NCBI RefSeq assembly: GCF_014652095.1
Contig: NZ_BMYD01000001.1
Span: forward strand, 37,068 to 101,067
Direction: 5' to 3'
From: Cognatilysobacter bugurensis
Lineage (GTDB): Bacteria > Pseudomonadota > Gammaproteobacteria > Xanthomonadales > Xanthomonadaceae
DNA: 64,000 nucleotides
Below the pieces are notes generated by a model. It saw only the letters and a list, made by a program, of their open reading frames with translations, was not told where the DNA came from and ran no database searches. Shown here in pieces: positions 26,495 to 34,868 of the stretch. The stretch's first letter is position 1. Every line of letters begins with the position of its first letter. Both the position numbers and the translations under genes were made by a program.

Positions 26495-27409
26495 ATGCGC
26501 CCCGCCGAATCGATCGCGATTGCAGGTTCCGATCCCGCTGCCGGGTCGACGGCCGTGCGCGGCTGGGTCACGCCGCTCGAACTCGGCGTGCTCGCGGCGA
26601 TCTGGGGCGCGTCATTCATGTTCATGCGCGTCGCGGCGAAGGATTTTGGTTCGCTGGCCCTGGTCGAGATGCGTCTCGGCCTCGGCGCGATCGTGCTGCT
26701 GCCATTCCTGTGGCGCGAGCGGGCGGAGTTCAACCGGGCGCTATGGCCCAAGCTCGCATTGATCGGCGCGATCAACTCGGCGGTGCCGTTCACGCTGTTC
26801 GCATGGGCCGCACAGCGCGCGCCGGCAGGCATTCCCGCGATCACGAATGCGATGACCGTGCTGTTCACGGCGCTCGTGGGGTTTCTGTTCTTCCGCGAAT
26901 CGATCGGGCTGCGACGCGCGATCGCGCTGCTCGTCGGCTTCGGCGGCGTGGTGGTGCTCGCAAGCGGCAAGACCGAAGGCGCGAACGTCGGCGGCGCGGT
27001 GGTGGCCGGCTGCACCGCGGCGTTCCTGTACGGCATCGGCGCACATCTGGTGAAGCGCCATCTCGTCGGCCTTCCGCCTATCGCAGTCGCTGCTGCGACG
27101 TTGGGGTGCGCGGCCCTGCTCACGCTGCCGTTTGCAATCGCGCAATGGCCAACCGAGCCCGTGCCGGCCGCATCGTGGTTCTCGGCGACGATGCTCGGCG
27201 TGCTGTGCACGGGCGTCGCATACGCGCTGTACTACCGGCTGATCCGGCGCATCGGCGCGGGCCGTGCGGTGACGGTGACCTACCTGGTTCCGTTGTTCGC
27301 GGTCGCGTGGGCGTGGGGTCTGCTCGGGGAGCCGCTGACGCTGAGCATGGGCATCGCAGGCGCGATGATCCTCGGCAGCGTGGCGATCAGCCAGCGCGCG
27401 CCGAAGTAG
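26495..27409 (+). CDS. EamA family permease beside LysR regulator
   Basis: A 304-residue protein with ten membrane helices in two EamA repeats. The first begins GVLAAIWGASFMFMRVAAKDFG, the second about 155 residues later with GGAVVAGCTAAFLYGIGAHLVKRH. It ends with the YLVPLFAVAWAWGLLGEPLT segment common in EamA exporters. It is a different subgroup from the permease at 24466. A 25-residue cytosolic N-terminus precedes the first helix. It is probably controlled by the divergent LysR regulator. The exported compound is unknown; amino acids or drug-like metabolites are usual for the family. Confidence 0.84.
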   Translation: MRPAESIAIAGSDPAAGSTAVRGWVTPLELGVLAAIWGASFMFMRVAAKDFGSLALVEMRLGLGAIVLLPFLWRERAEFNRALWPKLALIGAINSAVPFTLFAWAAQRAPAGIPAITNAMTVLFTALVGFLFFRESIGLRRAIALLVGFGGVVVLASGKTEGANVGGAVVAGCTAAFLYGIGAHLVKRHLVGLPPIAVAAATLGCAALLTLPFAIAQWPTEPVPAASWFSATMLGVLCTGVAYALYYRLIRRIGAGRAVTVTYLVPLFAVAWAWGLLGEPLTLSMGIAGAMILGSVAISQRAPK

Positions 27410-27443
27410 GGCACGCGGCCTGCGCGCCCGTCAGAACGCGCTG

Positions 27444-27872
27444 TCAGTGCAGCGCGCTGAACCGGTGCGGGGTCGGTGCTGCGGAGAAGCGCGGCAGCGT
27501 CGCGCCGAACCACCACAGGTGCCCCTCGATGTCGCGGCAGGCGTAGCCGCGCATGCCCGGGTCCTGCATCGACAGCGGAATGACGACCTCAGCGCCCGCA
27601 CGGACGGCCTGCGCGTAGTGGGCGTCGATATCGTCGACCACCACGAAGCAGCTCTGCGTCTCCCGCCCGCCCGTCTCGTCCGGCTGCAGCAGGTGACGGT
27701 CCCAGGCCGTGCCATCTTCGGCCGAGCCGACCATCAGCGTGCCTTCGCCGCAGGACAGCCGCGCATGACGCACCGTGTGGCCATCGGCCTGAATGAATTC
27801 GGGCTCGAAGCCGAATGCGCTGCACAGCCAGTCGATCGCGACGAACGCGTTTCGATAGCGCAACCAAGGCAT
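27444..27872 (-). CDS. VOC family protein (PhnB-like)
   Basis: About 142 residues. It shows the PhnB/glyoxalase-like form of the vicinal oxygen chelate fold: MPWLRYRNAFVAIDWLCSAFGFEPEF opens it, with LSCGEGTLMVGSA, SCFVVVDDIDAHYAQAVRAGAEVV and a close at YACRDIEGHLWWFGA. The final D.EGHLW.FG motif is typical of YaeR/PhnB-like proteins, which lack assigned enzymatic activity. The start at ATG 27872 is the best fit to the family, but the frame remains open upstream and an in-frame GTG is also possible. It is convergent with the permease at 26495, with 34 bp between stops. Confidence 0.72.
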   Translation of the reverse strand: MPWLRYRNAFVAIDWLCSAFGFEPEFIQADGHTVRHARLSCGEGTLMVGSAEDGTAWDRHLLQPDETGGRETQSCFVVVDDIDAHYAQAVRAGAEVVIPLSMQDPGMRGYACRDIEGHLWWFGATLPRFSAAPTPHRFSALH

Positions 27873-27984
27873 GACGGTGTTGACGGTGGCCACGTTGGAC
27901 GCGGTTCCGGAGAGTGTGTGCTTGGAGGGTAACGGCCCGTCTGGTGAAGCCTCCGTGTCATTGCTGAAACACGGAGCCAGGCGT

Positions 27985-28290
27985 TCAGGCGTCATGCCAG
28001 TCTTCATCGGTTTCGAACTCGACGAGCACGTCCAGGTCGAATGCGAGCGCCTCCACGGCCTCCCGCACGCGGCCGACCGCCGCCTGGGAGCGCGCTTCGA
28101 CCTCAAGTTCGTGGGTGCCAGGGCCCTGGTCGTCGGGCAGGCCGGCGGACGTCGAATCCTCGTCGTCCATGCGGGGCATCAGGTCGGCGACTTCCTCGAC
28201 GTGCTCGATGCCATCGATGCTCGCGAGCAGGTTGCCGATCGCTCGCGCATTGTCTTGGTTGCCGGTTACACGCAGGCGCAATTGGGGCAT
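27985..28290 (-). CDS. Hypothetical protein, 101 aa, acidic
   Basis: A 101-residue acidic protein with no signal peptide or membrane segment. It opens with a beta strand LRLRVTGNQDNARAIGNLLASIDGIEHVEEV, followed by an acidic loop (MPRMDDEDSTSAGLPDD) and then HELEVEARSQAAVGRVREAVEALAFDLDVLVEF. The beta-alpha-beta spacing suggests a small ferredoxin-like fold similar to ACT-like or metal-binding domains, but no family is recognised. The ATG at 28290 follows GGA after a run of Cs. It is 112 bp upstream of the VOC gene in the same direction and divergent from speG. Confidence 0.65.
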   Translation of the reverse strand: MPQLRLRVTGNQDNARAIGNLLASIDGIEHVEEVADLMPRMDDEDSTSAGLPDDQGPGTHELEVEARSQAAVGRVREAVEALAFDLDVLVEFETDEDWHDA

Positions 28291-28385
28291 GGGGGGCGTT
28301 CCACTGCAGGTTGGAGGCAGGCTAGGAGCGGCCGGGCCAAGGCGGCGTGACGGCGCGTGCGCACCGCTGCGGCTACCTTCGCGCC

Positions 28386-28940
28386 ATGGATCCTCTTCCT
28401 TCCCCGACCGCCACGGCCACCGTCACCCTGCGCCCCCTCGAGCGCGGTGACCTGCACTTCGTCCACCAGCTCAACAACAACCGCAGCGTGATGAGCTACT
28501 GGTTCGAAGAGCCGTATGAGTCGTTCGTCGAGCTCGAAGAGCTGTTCCGCAAGCACATACACGACCAGTCCGAGCGACGCTTCATCATCGAGGACGGCGA
28601 CGGGCACCGCGCGGGGCTCGTCGAGCTGGTCGAGATCGACCACCTCCACCGGCGCGCCGAGTTCCTGATCATGGTCTCGCCCGACCAGCAGGGGCATGGT
28701 TTCGCAAAGGCGGCCACGCGGCTCGCGATCAACTACGCGTTCCGCGTGCTGAACCTCTACAAGCTCTACTTGCTCGTCGACGTCGACAATGCCGCCGCTA
28801 TCCACGTCTACGAGGACGCCGGGTTCACGCGCGAAGGCGTGCTACGTGAGGAGTTCTTCAGCGACGGCCGCTATCACGACGTCCTGCGCATGTGCCTGTT
28901 TCAGCACGAGGCGCTGGCGGCGGAGACCGGGACGCCCTGA
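28386..28940 (+). CDS. speG: Spermidine N1-acetyltransferase
   Basis: A 184-residue GNAT acetyltransferase strongly resembling SpeG. It has the polyamine-binding stretch [20 protein letters not shown], then [19 protein letters not shown], the acetyl-CoA loop [19 protein letters not shown] (R/Q-x-x-G-x-G/A), and [13 protein letters not shown]. SpeG acetylates spermidine and spermine to limit their toxicity; the enzyme is a dodecamer with an allosteric polyamine site in Vibrio and E. coli. The ATG at 28386 starts just before the first strand; the upstream extension is not conserved-looking. It is divergent from the 101-aa gene and convergent with the BON-domain gene. Confidence 0.88.
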   Translation: MDPLPSPTATATVTLRPLERGDLHFVHQLNNNRSVMSYWFEEPYESFVELEELFRKHIHDQSERRFIIEDGDGHRAGLVELVEIDHLHRRAEFLIMVSPDQQGHGFAKAATRLAINYAFRVLNLYKLYLLVDVDNAAAIHVYEDAGFTREGVLREEFFSDGRYHDVLRMCLFQHEALAAETGTP

Positions 28941-29064
28941 CCGAGGCTTCGGCGGGAGCCATCGATCGTCAGTTGCCGTCGGCGCGATGCATCGAGCGGG
29001 TGGCCCTGTGGCGGCGAGCCACACACGCCCCGCAGCCGCATCCACTTGTCGACGTGGCGCAGTC

Positions 29065-29095
29065 CTCCGCGGACGCGACGCGCGCGTCCGCGGAG
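29065..29095. terminator. 13-bp perfect hairpin between convergent genes
   Basis: CTCCGCGGACGCG and CGCGTCCGCGGAG form a perfect stem around a 5-base loop. It lies 15 bp past the BON gene stop on the minus strand and 124 bp past the speG stop on the plus strand. Neither side has a T run. It may serve as a 3'-end barrier for both transcripts. Confidence 0.5.
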
Positions 29096-29109
29096 CGAGA
29101 GGCCGAGCG

Positions 29110-29718
29110 TTACCGACTGCCCGAGGCCTGATCCTGATCGGCGTCGCCGCCGTGCGGACCAGGTGTGCCATGGCCCGGCGACTGGCTCGAGAACCCGCTG
29201 CCCTTCTGGCTGTCGCCAGCACGCAGGCCGCCGAGCGAATCGGTGAAGCTGCGCTGCACCTTGTCGACGCGGATGCGGTTGTGGACCTCATTGATGCCGC
29301 GGATCTCGTGGACCAGGTCTTCGGCCCGGTGCTTCATCCGCCGCTCGGTCACTTCGCCGGTCAGGGTGACGACCGCTTCCTCGACGTTGACGAGGATCTC
29401 GCTCGCGTCGATGAACGGATCCTCCGTCAGCCGGAAATACACCTCGTCGGCGATGCTCGCGTCCGAACGCGTCGCGCGCGGGCCACGACCCCGGTGACCG
29501 CGCGGGCGGTCGTCGTCTGCATGCGCGCCGTGGCGTGTGCCGCCGTCGTGCTCGCGGAAATCGCCGTAGCCGCCTTGGCCGCGGTAGCCGAACGGATCGG
29601 GATCGCCGTGCGCCTTGCTGGGGCCCCAGGCGCGCGAAGTCACCGAAGGCATGTTTTCGTAAGGGCGCGACGCGTAATCGTCACGATGGTCTGAGCCGGG
29701 CTGCTGTCTAGAGGTCAT
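29110..29718 (-). CDS. BON-domain protein with disordered flanks
   Basis: A 202-residue protein. Residues 1-85 are Gly/Asp/Arg/His-rich and disordered (PFGYRGQGGYGDFREHD, RPRGHRGRGPRATRS). A single BON domain follows at about 88-155: DASIADEVYFRLTEDPFIDASEILVNVEEAVVTLTGEVTERRMKHRAEDL. The C-terminus is again Gly/Ser/His-rich. There is no signal peptide, so unlike OsmY it is probably cytosolic. BON domains bind phospholipid or similar surfaces, and many members are stress-induced; the exact role is unknown. The ATG at 29718 has AGGA at 7 bp; another ATG 30 bp upstream lacks a ribosome site. Confidence 0.77.
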   Translation of the reverse strand: MTSRQQPGSDHRDDYASRPYENMPSVTSRAWGPSKAHGDPDPFGYRGQGGYGDFREHDGGTRHGAHADDDRPRGHRGRGPRATRSDASIADEVYFRLTEDPFIDASEILVNVEEAVVTLTGEVTERRMKHRAEDLVHEIRGINEVHNRIRVDKVQRSFTDSLGGLRAGDSQKGSGFSSQSPGHGTPGPHGGDADQDQASGSR

Positions 29719-29945
29719 GGTCGATTCCTGTAGCTCGGTGGACGACATGGCGCCGCATCGACGCCGGTTGCGTCCGACACTAGGCACTGCGGCGTTACCG
29801 CCACGGCAAGGCGCTGCGCCTCGCATGTAACGGTCGCGCTAGGCGGGCGCGCGGCTCGAAGCGCGACGGCGGCATGCATCGGCGCTCAAGAGATGCGTCG
29901 CCGCGCCGATACCGCGGACATTGCAGCGGCTCGGATTTCCCCCGG

Positions 29946-30806
29946 ATGTTCCTGATCATTGGTGGCATCGTCGTCATGGCCAGTGTGCTTGGCGGCTTCG
30001 TGATGGTCGGCGGCCAGATCATGGCGCTGTGGCATCTCAATGAGGTCATCGTGATCTGCGGCTCGGCCCTGGGCGCGTACATGATCGCGACGCCGCCCAA
30101 GGTGATGAAGGCGGCGTTCCGCGCGCCCCTCGGGCTGCTCAAGGGGCCAAAGTATCGGCGTCAGGAATACGTAGACCTGCTCAAGCTCATCTACGAAGTC
30201 CTCATGAAGATGCGGCGCGAGGGCATGATGGCCGTCGAAGCCGACGTCGATAATCCTGAGGAAAGCGCGGTCTTCCAGAAGTACCCGAAGGTGATGGCCG
30301 ACCATCACATGCTCGATTTCATCACCGACTGCCTGCGGTTGATGGTCGGCAGCAACATGAATCCGCACGAGCTCGAGTCGCTGCTCGAGTACGAACTTGA
30401 AACCCATCACCACGAAGCGCTCGAACCCGCGCACTCGGTGCAGAAAGTCGCCGACGCGCTGCCGGGCTTCGGCATCGTGGCCGCCGTGCTGGGCATCATC
30501 AACACGATGTCGGTCGTCGGCAGCGCGCCTCCGTCCGAGATCGGCTTGAAGGTTGCCTCGGCGCTGGTCGGCACGTTCCTCGGCATTCTCATCGCGTACG
30601 GCTACGTGGGCCCGCTGGCAACGGCGATGGAGACCCGCGCGAACGAGGATGCGAAGGCGTTCGAAGTCGTGAAGATGGCGCTGGTCGCATCGGTGCGCGG
30701 TTATGCACCGACGGTGGCGATCGAGTTCGCACGCAAGCTGCTGTTCTCCGACGTGCGCCCGACGTTTGCCGACCTTGAGGCCGACCTCAAGGCCGCCAAG
30801 GGCTGA
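29946..30806 (+). CDS. motA: Flagellar motor stator protein MotA
   Basis: A 286-residue inner-membrane protein with four helices. They lie at about 2-24 (FLIIGGIVVMASVLGGFVMVGG), 32-50, 165-190 (PGFGIVAAVLGIINTMSVVG) and 198-220 (SALVGTFLGILIAYGYVGPLA). A large cytosolic loop between helices 2 and 3 holds charged residues that contact the FliG rotor. Conserved Pro residues in PGFGIVAAVLG and YVGPLA are the proton-channel prolines. Together with MotB it forms the H+-driven stator. It lies 12 bp upstream of motB, with no other flagellar gene nearby, as in many Xanthomonadales. The ATG at 29946 starts at the first helix. Confidence 0.93.
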   Translation: MFLIIGGIVVMASVLGGFVMVGGQIMALWHLNEVIVICGSALGAYMIATPPKVMKAAFRAPLGLLKGPKYRRQEYVDLLKLIYEVLMKMRREGMMAVEADVDNPEESAVFQKYPKVMADHHMLDFITDCLRLMVGSNMNPHELESLLEYELETHHHEALEPAHSVQKVADALPGFGIVAAVLGIINTMSVVGSAPPSEIGLKVASALVGTFLGILIAYGYVGPLATAMETRANEDAKAFEVVKMALVASVRGYAPTVAIEFARKLLFSDVRPTFADLEADLKAAKG

Positions 30807-30818
30807 CGGAGCACCCCG

Positions 30819-31835
30819 ATGGCCTCCGAGAAACAACAGCCGATCATCATCGTCCGCAAGAAAAAGGGCGGAAGCGCCCACCACGGCGGCGCGTGGAAGG
30901 TCGCGTACGCGGACTTCGTGACCGCGATGATGGCGTTCTTCATGGTCATGTGGCTGACCGCGACCATGACGCCCGAGCAGCTCGGCGGCGTGGCCGACTA
31001 CTTCAAGAACCCCAGCGCGGTGGAAAGTCGCGGCAGTGCGACGGTCGAGGGCCGGATGGGGCCCGGTGGCGCCGGCGATGCACCGATCAAGGTGTTTGAA
31101 GCCGTCAAGAACCCGCCCGGCGCGGGATCGGTCGAGGTCAAGCCCGACGCAAAGGCGGCCGAAGAGCAGGAACGCAAGCGGCTCGAAGAGCTCAAGAAGC
31201 TGCTCGAAGAGGCGATCTCGAAGAGCCTGGCGATGGCGCCGTTCAAGGACCAGCTGCTGATCGACCTCACGCCGGAAGGGCTGCGCGTGCAGATCGTCGA
31301 TGCGCAGAACCGGCCGATGTTCGATCTGGGCTCACCCGAGCTCAAGCCGCACACGCGCGCAATCCTGTTCGAGCTCGGGCGCTTCTTCAACCAGGTCGAC
31401 AACCGCATCGCGATCAGTGGCCACACCGACACCACGCCCTACGCCGGCGGCGTGACGGGCTACAGCAACTGGGAGCTGTCCGCCGAACGCGCAAACGCGG
31501 CACGACGTGCGCTGGTGCGCGGCGGCCTGGCCGAAGAGAAGCTCTCGCGCATCGTGGGCCTGTCCTCGTCGGTGCTGTTCGACCAGGCCAACTCCCGCAA
31601 CCCGATCAATCGGCGCATCAGCATCGTCGTGCTCAACCCGGCGGCCGAACGCTCGGCCGAAGCCAGCGACCGCCCGCGTGTGGTCGGTGACGGCCGGCCG
31701 ACGGACCCGCCGCCGCTGCCGCTGAGCAGCGACGCGGCAGCGCTGGCACGCGCGCCCACTGCGGTGCCCGCACGTCCGGCATCGGTCAGCAGCCGGGCTG
31801 CCGACGCAGGGGCCGGCCTCGCGAGTCCGGAGTAA
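30819..31835 (+). CDS. motB: Flagellar motor stator protein MotB
   Basis: A 338-residue protein. A basic cytosolic N-terminus precedes a single membrane helix (about 29-48) with the proton-carrying Asp32 in AYADFVTAMMAFFMVMWL. A plug/linker follows (charged KAAEEQERKRLEELKKLLEEA), then an OmpA-type peptidoglycan-binding domain (IAISGHTDTTPY, SNWELSAERANAARRAL, NPINRRISIVV). The last 60 residues are an Ala/Pro-rich tail beyond the OmpA domain. The final 36 codons of that tail, with the stop, recur as a direct repeat after the gene. GGAG precedes the ATG by 7 bp. It forms a stator with MotA and anchors it to the cell wall. Confidence 0.93.
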   Translation: MASEKQQPIIIVRKKKGGSAHHGGAWKVAYADFVTAMMAFFMVMWLTATMTPEQLGGVADYFKNPSAVESRGSATVEGRMGPGGAGDAPIKVFEAVKNPPGAGSVEVKPDAKAAEEQERKRLEELKKLLEEAISKSLAMAPFKDQLLIDLTPEGLRVQIVDAQNRPMFDLGSPELKPHTRAILFELGRFFNQVDNRIAISGHTDTTPYAGGVTGYSNWELSAERANAARRALVRGGLAEEKLSRIVGLSSSVLFDQANSRNPINRRISIVVLNPAAERSAEASDRPRVVGDGRPTDPPPLPLSSDAAALARAPTAVPARPASVSSRAADAGAGLASPE

Positions 31836-31943
31836 GGCGACGCGGCCGCGCTGGCACGCGCGCCGACTGCGGTGCCCGCACGTCCGGCAGCGATCAGCAG
31901 CCGGGCCGCCGACGCAGGGGCCGGCCTCGCGAGTCCGGAGTAA
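31731..31943 (+). repeat. 108-bp tandem duplication of the motB tail
   Basis: Bases 31731-31835 (codons for DAAALARAPTAVPARPASVS... to the stop) are repeated at 31839-31943, an offset of exactly 108 bp or 36 codons. There are 5 mismatches in 105 bases. Three are silent in the MotB frame and two change Ser to Ala and Val to Ile. The second copy keeps the frame and ends in its own TAA, but lies after the first TAA. Confidence 0.93.
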
Positions 31944-32027
31944 TGGGTCGGTGACGCCCGGGGTGCAGCGCGCGCGCCTCGGCGACCGCGCTGTGCCGGC
32001 CGCTTCGCCGGTGCCGCTCCGACCCCG

Positions 32028-32984
32028 TTACTTCGCGCCCTTGGTTTTCGCATCCGCAACGCGCACCGGCAGCGGCACGTTGCACAGGTCGATGTGGCCA
32101 GCCGGACGCTTGTAGAAATCATCGCGTCGGTTGCGGCGCGCTTCGACGAGTTCGGTGAACGCCGCGGTGTCCGTGCGCATTGCCTCGAGGGCAGGGCGCT
32201 CCCTCTCGGGCAACTCGCTTGCAAGGCGGATCGCACGGATCGGCGTGCGCTGTTCGCGCTTCTCGTAGAAGCCCAGCGGGCCGGTGCCGCGCGGCATCGT
32301 CGACAGCAGTTCGATGCCCTCAACGACGCGGCCGACGGTCGTGATGTTGCGATCGAGTTGCCGCGGCGACTGGCCGGTCACGACGTAGAGCTCCGCGCCG
32401 GTGCTCGAATCGGCGGCGATGTCACGCCCCGCGCCGACCATGCCGTAGCAATGCGCGAGCCACGTCGCGCCGTTGGCCGGGTCGCGCCCGGCCGGGAAAC
32501 CCTCGACAAAGCCGACCTGCGGCGCCCAGCCGTCGGCATCGGGCAGCACGTCGAAGGCAGCGTCCTTCGCACGCACGCGCTCGAACTCGGCCGGCAGCTT
32601 CGTCTTCGCCGAGCCCAGCGGCTTGCGCTTTGACTCGTCCTCGGCCGGATCGCCCCACTGCACGACAAAGTTGTCCTGCGAGCGGTTGATGCTCAACCCG
32701 TTCCAGAAGCCCTCGCGCGCCAAGGTGCGGATGTTCTCGGCATGCTGCGGCGCGATTTGCGGCGCGAGTTCGATCACGACGCGGCCCGCGTCGAGCTCCA
32801 TCACCAGCGTATTCGCCGGGTCGATGCGGCGCCAGTCCGGCGGCTTGGACTCGTCGATGATCTGCTGCATCGAGCGCGGTTTCGCCGGGGTCGACGAAAG
32901 GGCGGGCTGCGCCGACAGGGCCGGCGCGAGCGCGAACAGCAGGGCGGAGGCGAGCAGGGCGGTCGGCAGGTGCGGGTTCGGCAC
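32028..32984 (-). CDS. Exported peptidyl-prolyl isomerase, cyclophilin type
   Basis: A protein of about 318 residues with an N-terminal signal peptide ([19 protein letters not shown]) and a cyclophilin domain from about 60 to 240. Visible features are [49 protein letters not shown] and [32 protein letters not shown]. It probably catalyses proline cis-trans isomerisation on exported proteins in the periplasm. Several canonical active-site residues (Arg and Phe of FHRVIxxFMxQGGD) are replaced ([13 protein letters not shown]), so activity may differ from standard cyclophilins. The GTG at 32984 was chosen because AAGGA lies 9 bp upstream; a TTG 9 bp further up is in frame but adjoins that site. 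Confidence 0.83.
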   Translation of the reverse strand: MPNPHLPTALLASALLFALAPALSAQPALSSTPAKPRSMQQIIDESKPPDWRRIDPANTLVMELDAGRVVIELAPQIAPQHAENIRTLAREGFWNGLSINRSQDNFVVQWGDPAEDESKRKPLGSAKTKLPAEFERVRAKDAAFDVLPDADGWAPQVGFVEGFPAGRDPANGATWLAHCYGMVGAGRDIAADSSTGAELYVVTGQSPRQLDRNITTVGRVVEGIELLSTMPRGTGPLGFYEKREQRTPIRAIRLASELPERERPALEAMRTDTAAFTELVEARRNRRDDFYKRPAGHIDLCNVPLPVRVADAKTKGAK

Positions 32985-33157
32985 GGGCGGCAATCCTTCA
33001 GACGGGAGCCCGATTCTGTCGCAGGCGCGCCTGCAGTGCCCAGCGCGGTGCCGATGCCGCCGGTACGGACGTCTTCGCGCGCCGCCTCAAACTCAGCGCC
33101 CCGACGTCTGCCGGGGCGTCGGTGCTCCTGTGCGTGCGACTGCGGTCGACGCAGCCG

Positions 33158-33334
33158 TCAGCTGTCCCGGCCGGAGCCAGACTTCTTCCCACCGCCGTCC
33201 TGCTTGTTGACGGTGGCCCAGGCGATGCGCTCGGCATCGTCCTTGGACTTGCCCTGTTTGCGCTCGCTTTCCTCGATGTGCTCGGCCTTGCGCTTTTGCT
33301 TGTCGGTGTACGACGACTTGTCGCCCTGTGACAT
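33158..33334 (-). CDS. Small basic protein, 58 aa (plasmid-stabilisation-like)
   Basis: A 58-residue hydrophilic protein, [20 protein letters not shown]...[20 protein letters not shown]. The pattern of YTDKQKRxAEHIExxxxxxGxSxxxAExxAWATVNK followed by a Gly/Lys/Ser tail is widespread in Proteobacteria. It is often annotated as plasmid stabilisation protein, without functional proof. It is probably a short helical hairpin with a disordered end. The ATG at 33334 has GAGGAG 8-9 bp upstream. It is divergent from the padR operon. Confidence 0.72.
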   Translation of the reverse strand: MSQGDKSSYTDKQKRKAEHIEESERKQGKSKDDAERIAWATVNKQDGGGKKSGSGRDS

Positions 33335-33444
33335 CGCCTTGCTCCTCACGGATGGACCGCCTCCGGTGTAGCAACGCGACCGTAGACGCCATGCCAACTC
33401 GAGCGTCACGCGCGGCTCGCGGTCACCGTGACGAACGGCAGGTG

Positions 33445-33469
33445 TGCTAGTAAGAACTCCGCACTAGCA
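33445..33469. promoter_or_regulatory. Candidate PadR operator dyad
   Basis: TGCTAGT and ACTAGCA form a perfect 7-bp inverted repeat separated by 11 bp, just upstream of the padR-like gene. A direct repeat overlaps it: ACTCCGCACTAG at 33456-33467 and ACTCCACACTAG at 33473-33484. PadR dimers usually bind such long-spaced dyads and repress their own operon. The dyad covers the ATG at 33469, which argues that translation starts at 33499. Confidence 0.6.
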
Positions 33470-33498
33470 TGGACTCCACACTAGTCGTGGACGTCCCG

Positions 33499-33864
33499 AT
33501 GGCCGACGCCGAGCCCCTGCTGCGCAAGTTCCAGAAGGAGCTCAGTGCGGGGACCGTCTCGCTCGCGCTGTTGGCGGTGCTGGCCGCCGCGCCGGAGCCG
33601 ATGTACGGCTACCAGATCGCCAAGCGGCTCGAGCGCACCGGCGACGGCGTGCTGGCAGGCAAGCAGAGCGCCCTGTATCCCGTGCTGCGCAACCTCGAGG
33701 CTGCCGAGCTTCTTGCAAGCCACGTCGAACCCTCGCTGGCCGGTCCGCCGCGCCGCTACTACCGCATCACCGACGCCGGCCGATCCGTGCTGCGCGACTG
33801 GGCCGCCGCATGGCGCGCGACCCGCGATTCCGTTGATTCCGTGCTCGAAGGACTGATCCCATGA
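33499..33864 (+). CDS. PadR family transcriptional regulator
   Basis: A 121-residue regulator with the PadR winged helix-turn-helix: AGTVSLALLAVLAAAPEPMYGYQIAKRLE, then VLAGKQSALYPVLRNLEAAELLAS, the wing GPPRRYYRITDAGR, and a C-terminal dimerisation helix. It is the short (PadR-s1) type and probably represses its own operon through the dyad at 33445-33469. The ATG at 33499 (MADAEPLL) was preferred to one at 33469 because the latter lies inside the dyad and lacks a ribosome site. Its stop overlaps the next gene's start (ATGA), so the membrane protein that follows is its functional partner. Confidence 0.88.
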   Translation: MADAEPLLRKFQKELSAGTVSLALLAVLAAAPEPMYGYQIAKRLERTGDGVLAGKQSALYPVLRNLEAAELLASHVEPSLAGPPRRYYRITDAGRSVLRDWAAAWRATRDSVDSVLEGLIP

Positions 33865-34808
33865 ACGCTTCCCACGACGCCGGTCTCGCCGGTGCGCGCC
33901 GCTACCCGGCCACGATTCCCGACTACCTCGAGCACCTCAAGCGTGCGCTAGCCGGTGCCGACCCGGCGCTCGTACAGGACGCGCTGTACGACGCCGAGGA
34001 ATACCTGCGCTCGGAACTGGCGGAAAACCCGGGCCGGTCGGAGGCCGAAGTCATCGCGTCCGTCGCCAGCAGCTACGGCGCACCCGACGAAGTTGCGGAC
34101 ATCTACCGCGACACCGAAGTGCGCGTGCAGACCGCGCTGCAGCCGCCGAAGCCACGCGCCTCGCGCTCGGCGCTGGCGAAGTTCTTCGGCGTCGCGCTCG
34201 AGCCGCGCACCTACGCCGCGCTGTTCTACATGCTGCTGTCGATCGCGACCGGCGTCTTCTACTTCACCTGGGTCGTCACTGGCGTCTCGCTGTCGCTCGG
34301 GTTGTCGGTGCTCATCATCGGCATCCCGTTCCTGATCCTGTTCTTCGGCTCCGTGCGCGTGCTCTCGCTTGTCGAAGGCCGGCTGGTGGAGGCGATGCTC
34401 GGCGAGCGCATGCCGCGCAGGCCGCGCTACGCGACGTCGAACGCACCGCTGCTCGAGCGCATCATGAAGATGTTCGTCGATCCGCGGACATGGGCCACGA
34501 TGCTGTACATGCTGCTGATGCTGCCGCTGGGCATCGTCTACTTCACGGTGGTGGTGACCGCGCTCGCAACCTCGCTTTCGCTGGTGGCGGCGCCGGTGCT
34601 GCTCGTGCTGGTGGAAGCCGGCGCGTTCACGATTGAAGGACTGCAGGTGGCAGGTGCGGAAGATCTGCCGTGGACATGGCCGCTGATCGCGCTGGCCGGC
34701 ATCGCGCTGCTGTTCGTCACGCTGCATCTCGTGCGCGGCATCGGTCGCCTGCACGGCCAGCTCGCAAAGCACATGCTCGTGAAGTCCGGCACGCAGCACG
34801 CGGTCTGA
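33861..34808 (+). CDS. Membrane sensor-domain protein partnered with PadR
   Basis: A 315-residue protein. The N-terminal 80 residues are soluble and helical (DYLEHLKRALAGADPALVQDALYDAEEYLRSEL), like the DUF1700/HAAS module found next to PadR genes. Two copies of a paired-helix unit follow: RTYAALFYMLLSIATGVFYFTWVVTGVSLSLG and RTWATMLYMLLMLPLGIVYFTVVVTALATSLS, each with two helices. A last helix pair is near the C-terminus. The repeated unit matches the putative sensor domain often linked to PadR or histidine kinases. It overlaps padR by 4 bp, and a strong terminator follows. It probably senses envelope conditions and modulates PadR; this is inference from the arrangement. Confidence 0.8.
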   Translation: MNASHDAGLAGARRYPATIPDYLEHLKRALAGADPALVQDALYDAEEYLRSELAENPGRSEAEVIASVASSYGAPDEVADIYRDTEVRVQTALQPPKPRASRSALAKFFGVALEPRTYAALFYMLLSIATGVFYFTWVVTGVSLSLGLSVLIIGIPFLILFFGSVRVLSLVEGRLVEAMLGERMPRRPRYATSNAPLLERIMKMFVDPRTWATMLYMLLMLPLGIVYFTVVVTALATSLSLVAAPVLLVLVEAGAFTIEGLQVAGAEDLPWTWPLIALAGIALLFVTLHLVRGIGRLHGQLAKHMLVKSGTQHAV

Positions 34809-34827
34809 TAACCGGCCGCGACAAACA

Positions 34828-34853
34828 AAAAAGGGCGCCGAGGCGCCCTTTTT
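34828..34853. terminator. Bidirectional intrinsic terminator
   Basis: AAAAAGGGCGCC and GGCGCCCTTTTT form a 12-bp stem around GA, with A and T runs on either side. It works in both directions: it ends the padR operon on the plus strand and, 16 bp past its stop, phaZ on the minus strand. Confidence 0.93.
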
Positions 34854-34868
34854 CTTTACACGAGTCGA

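Noticed and set aside
31460-32323. 287-residue minus-strand frame with a repeated peptide (YSGLARPAPASAARLL)
   Set aside because: The repeat is just the motB tail duplication read antisense; no start or family support.
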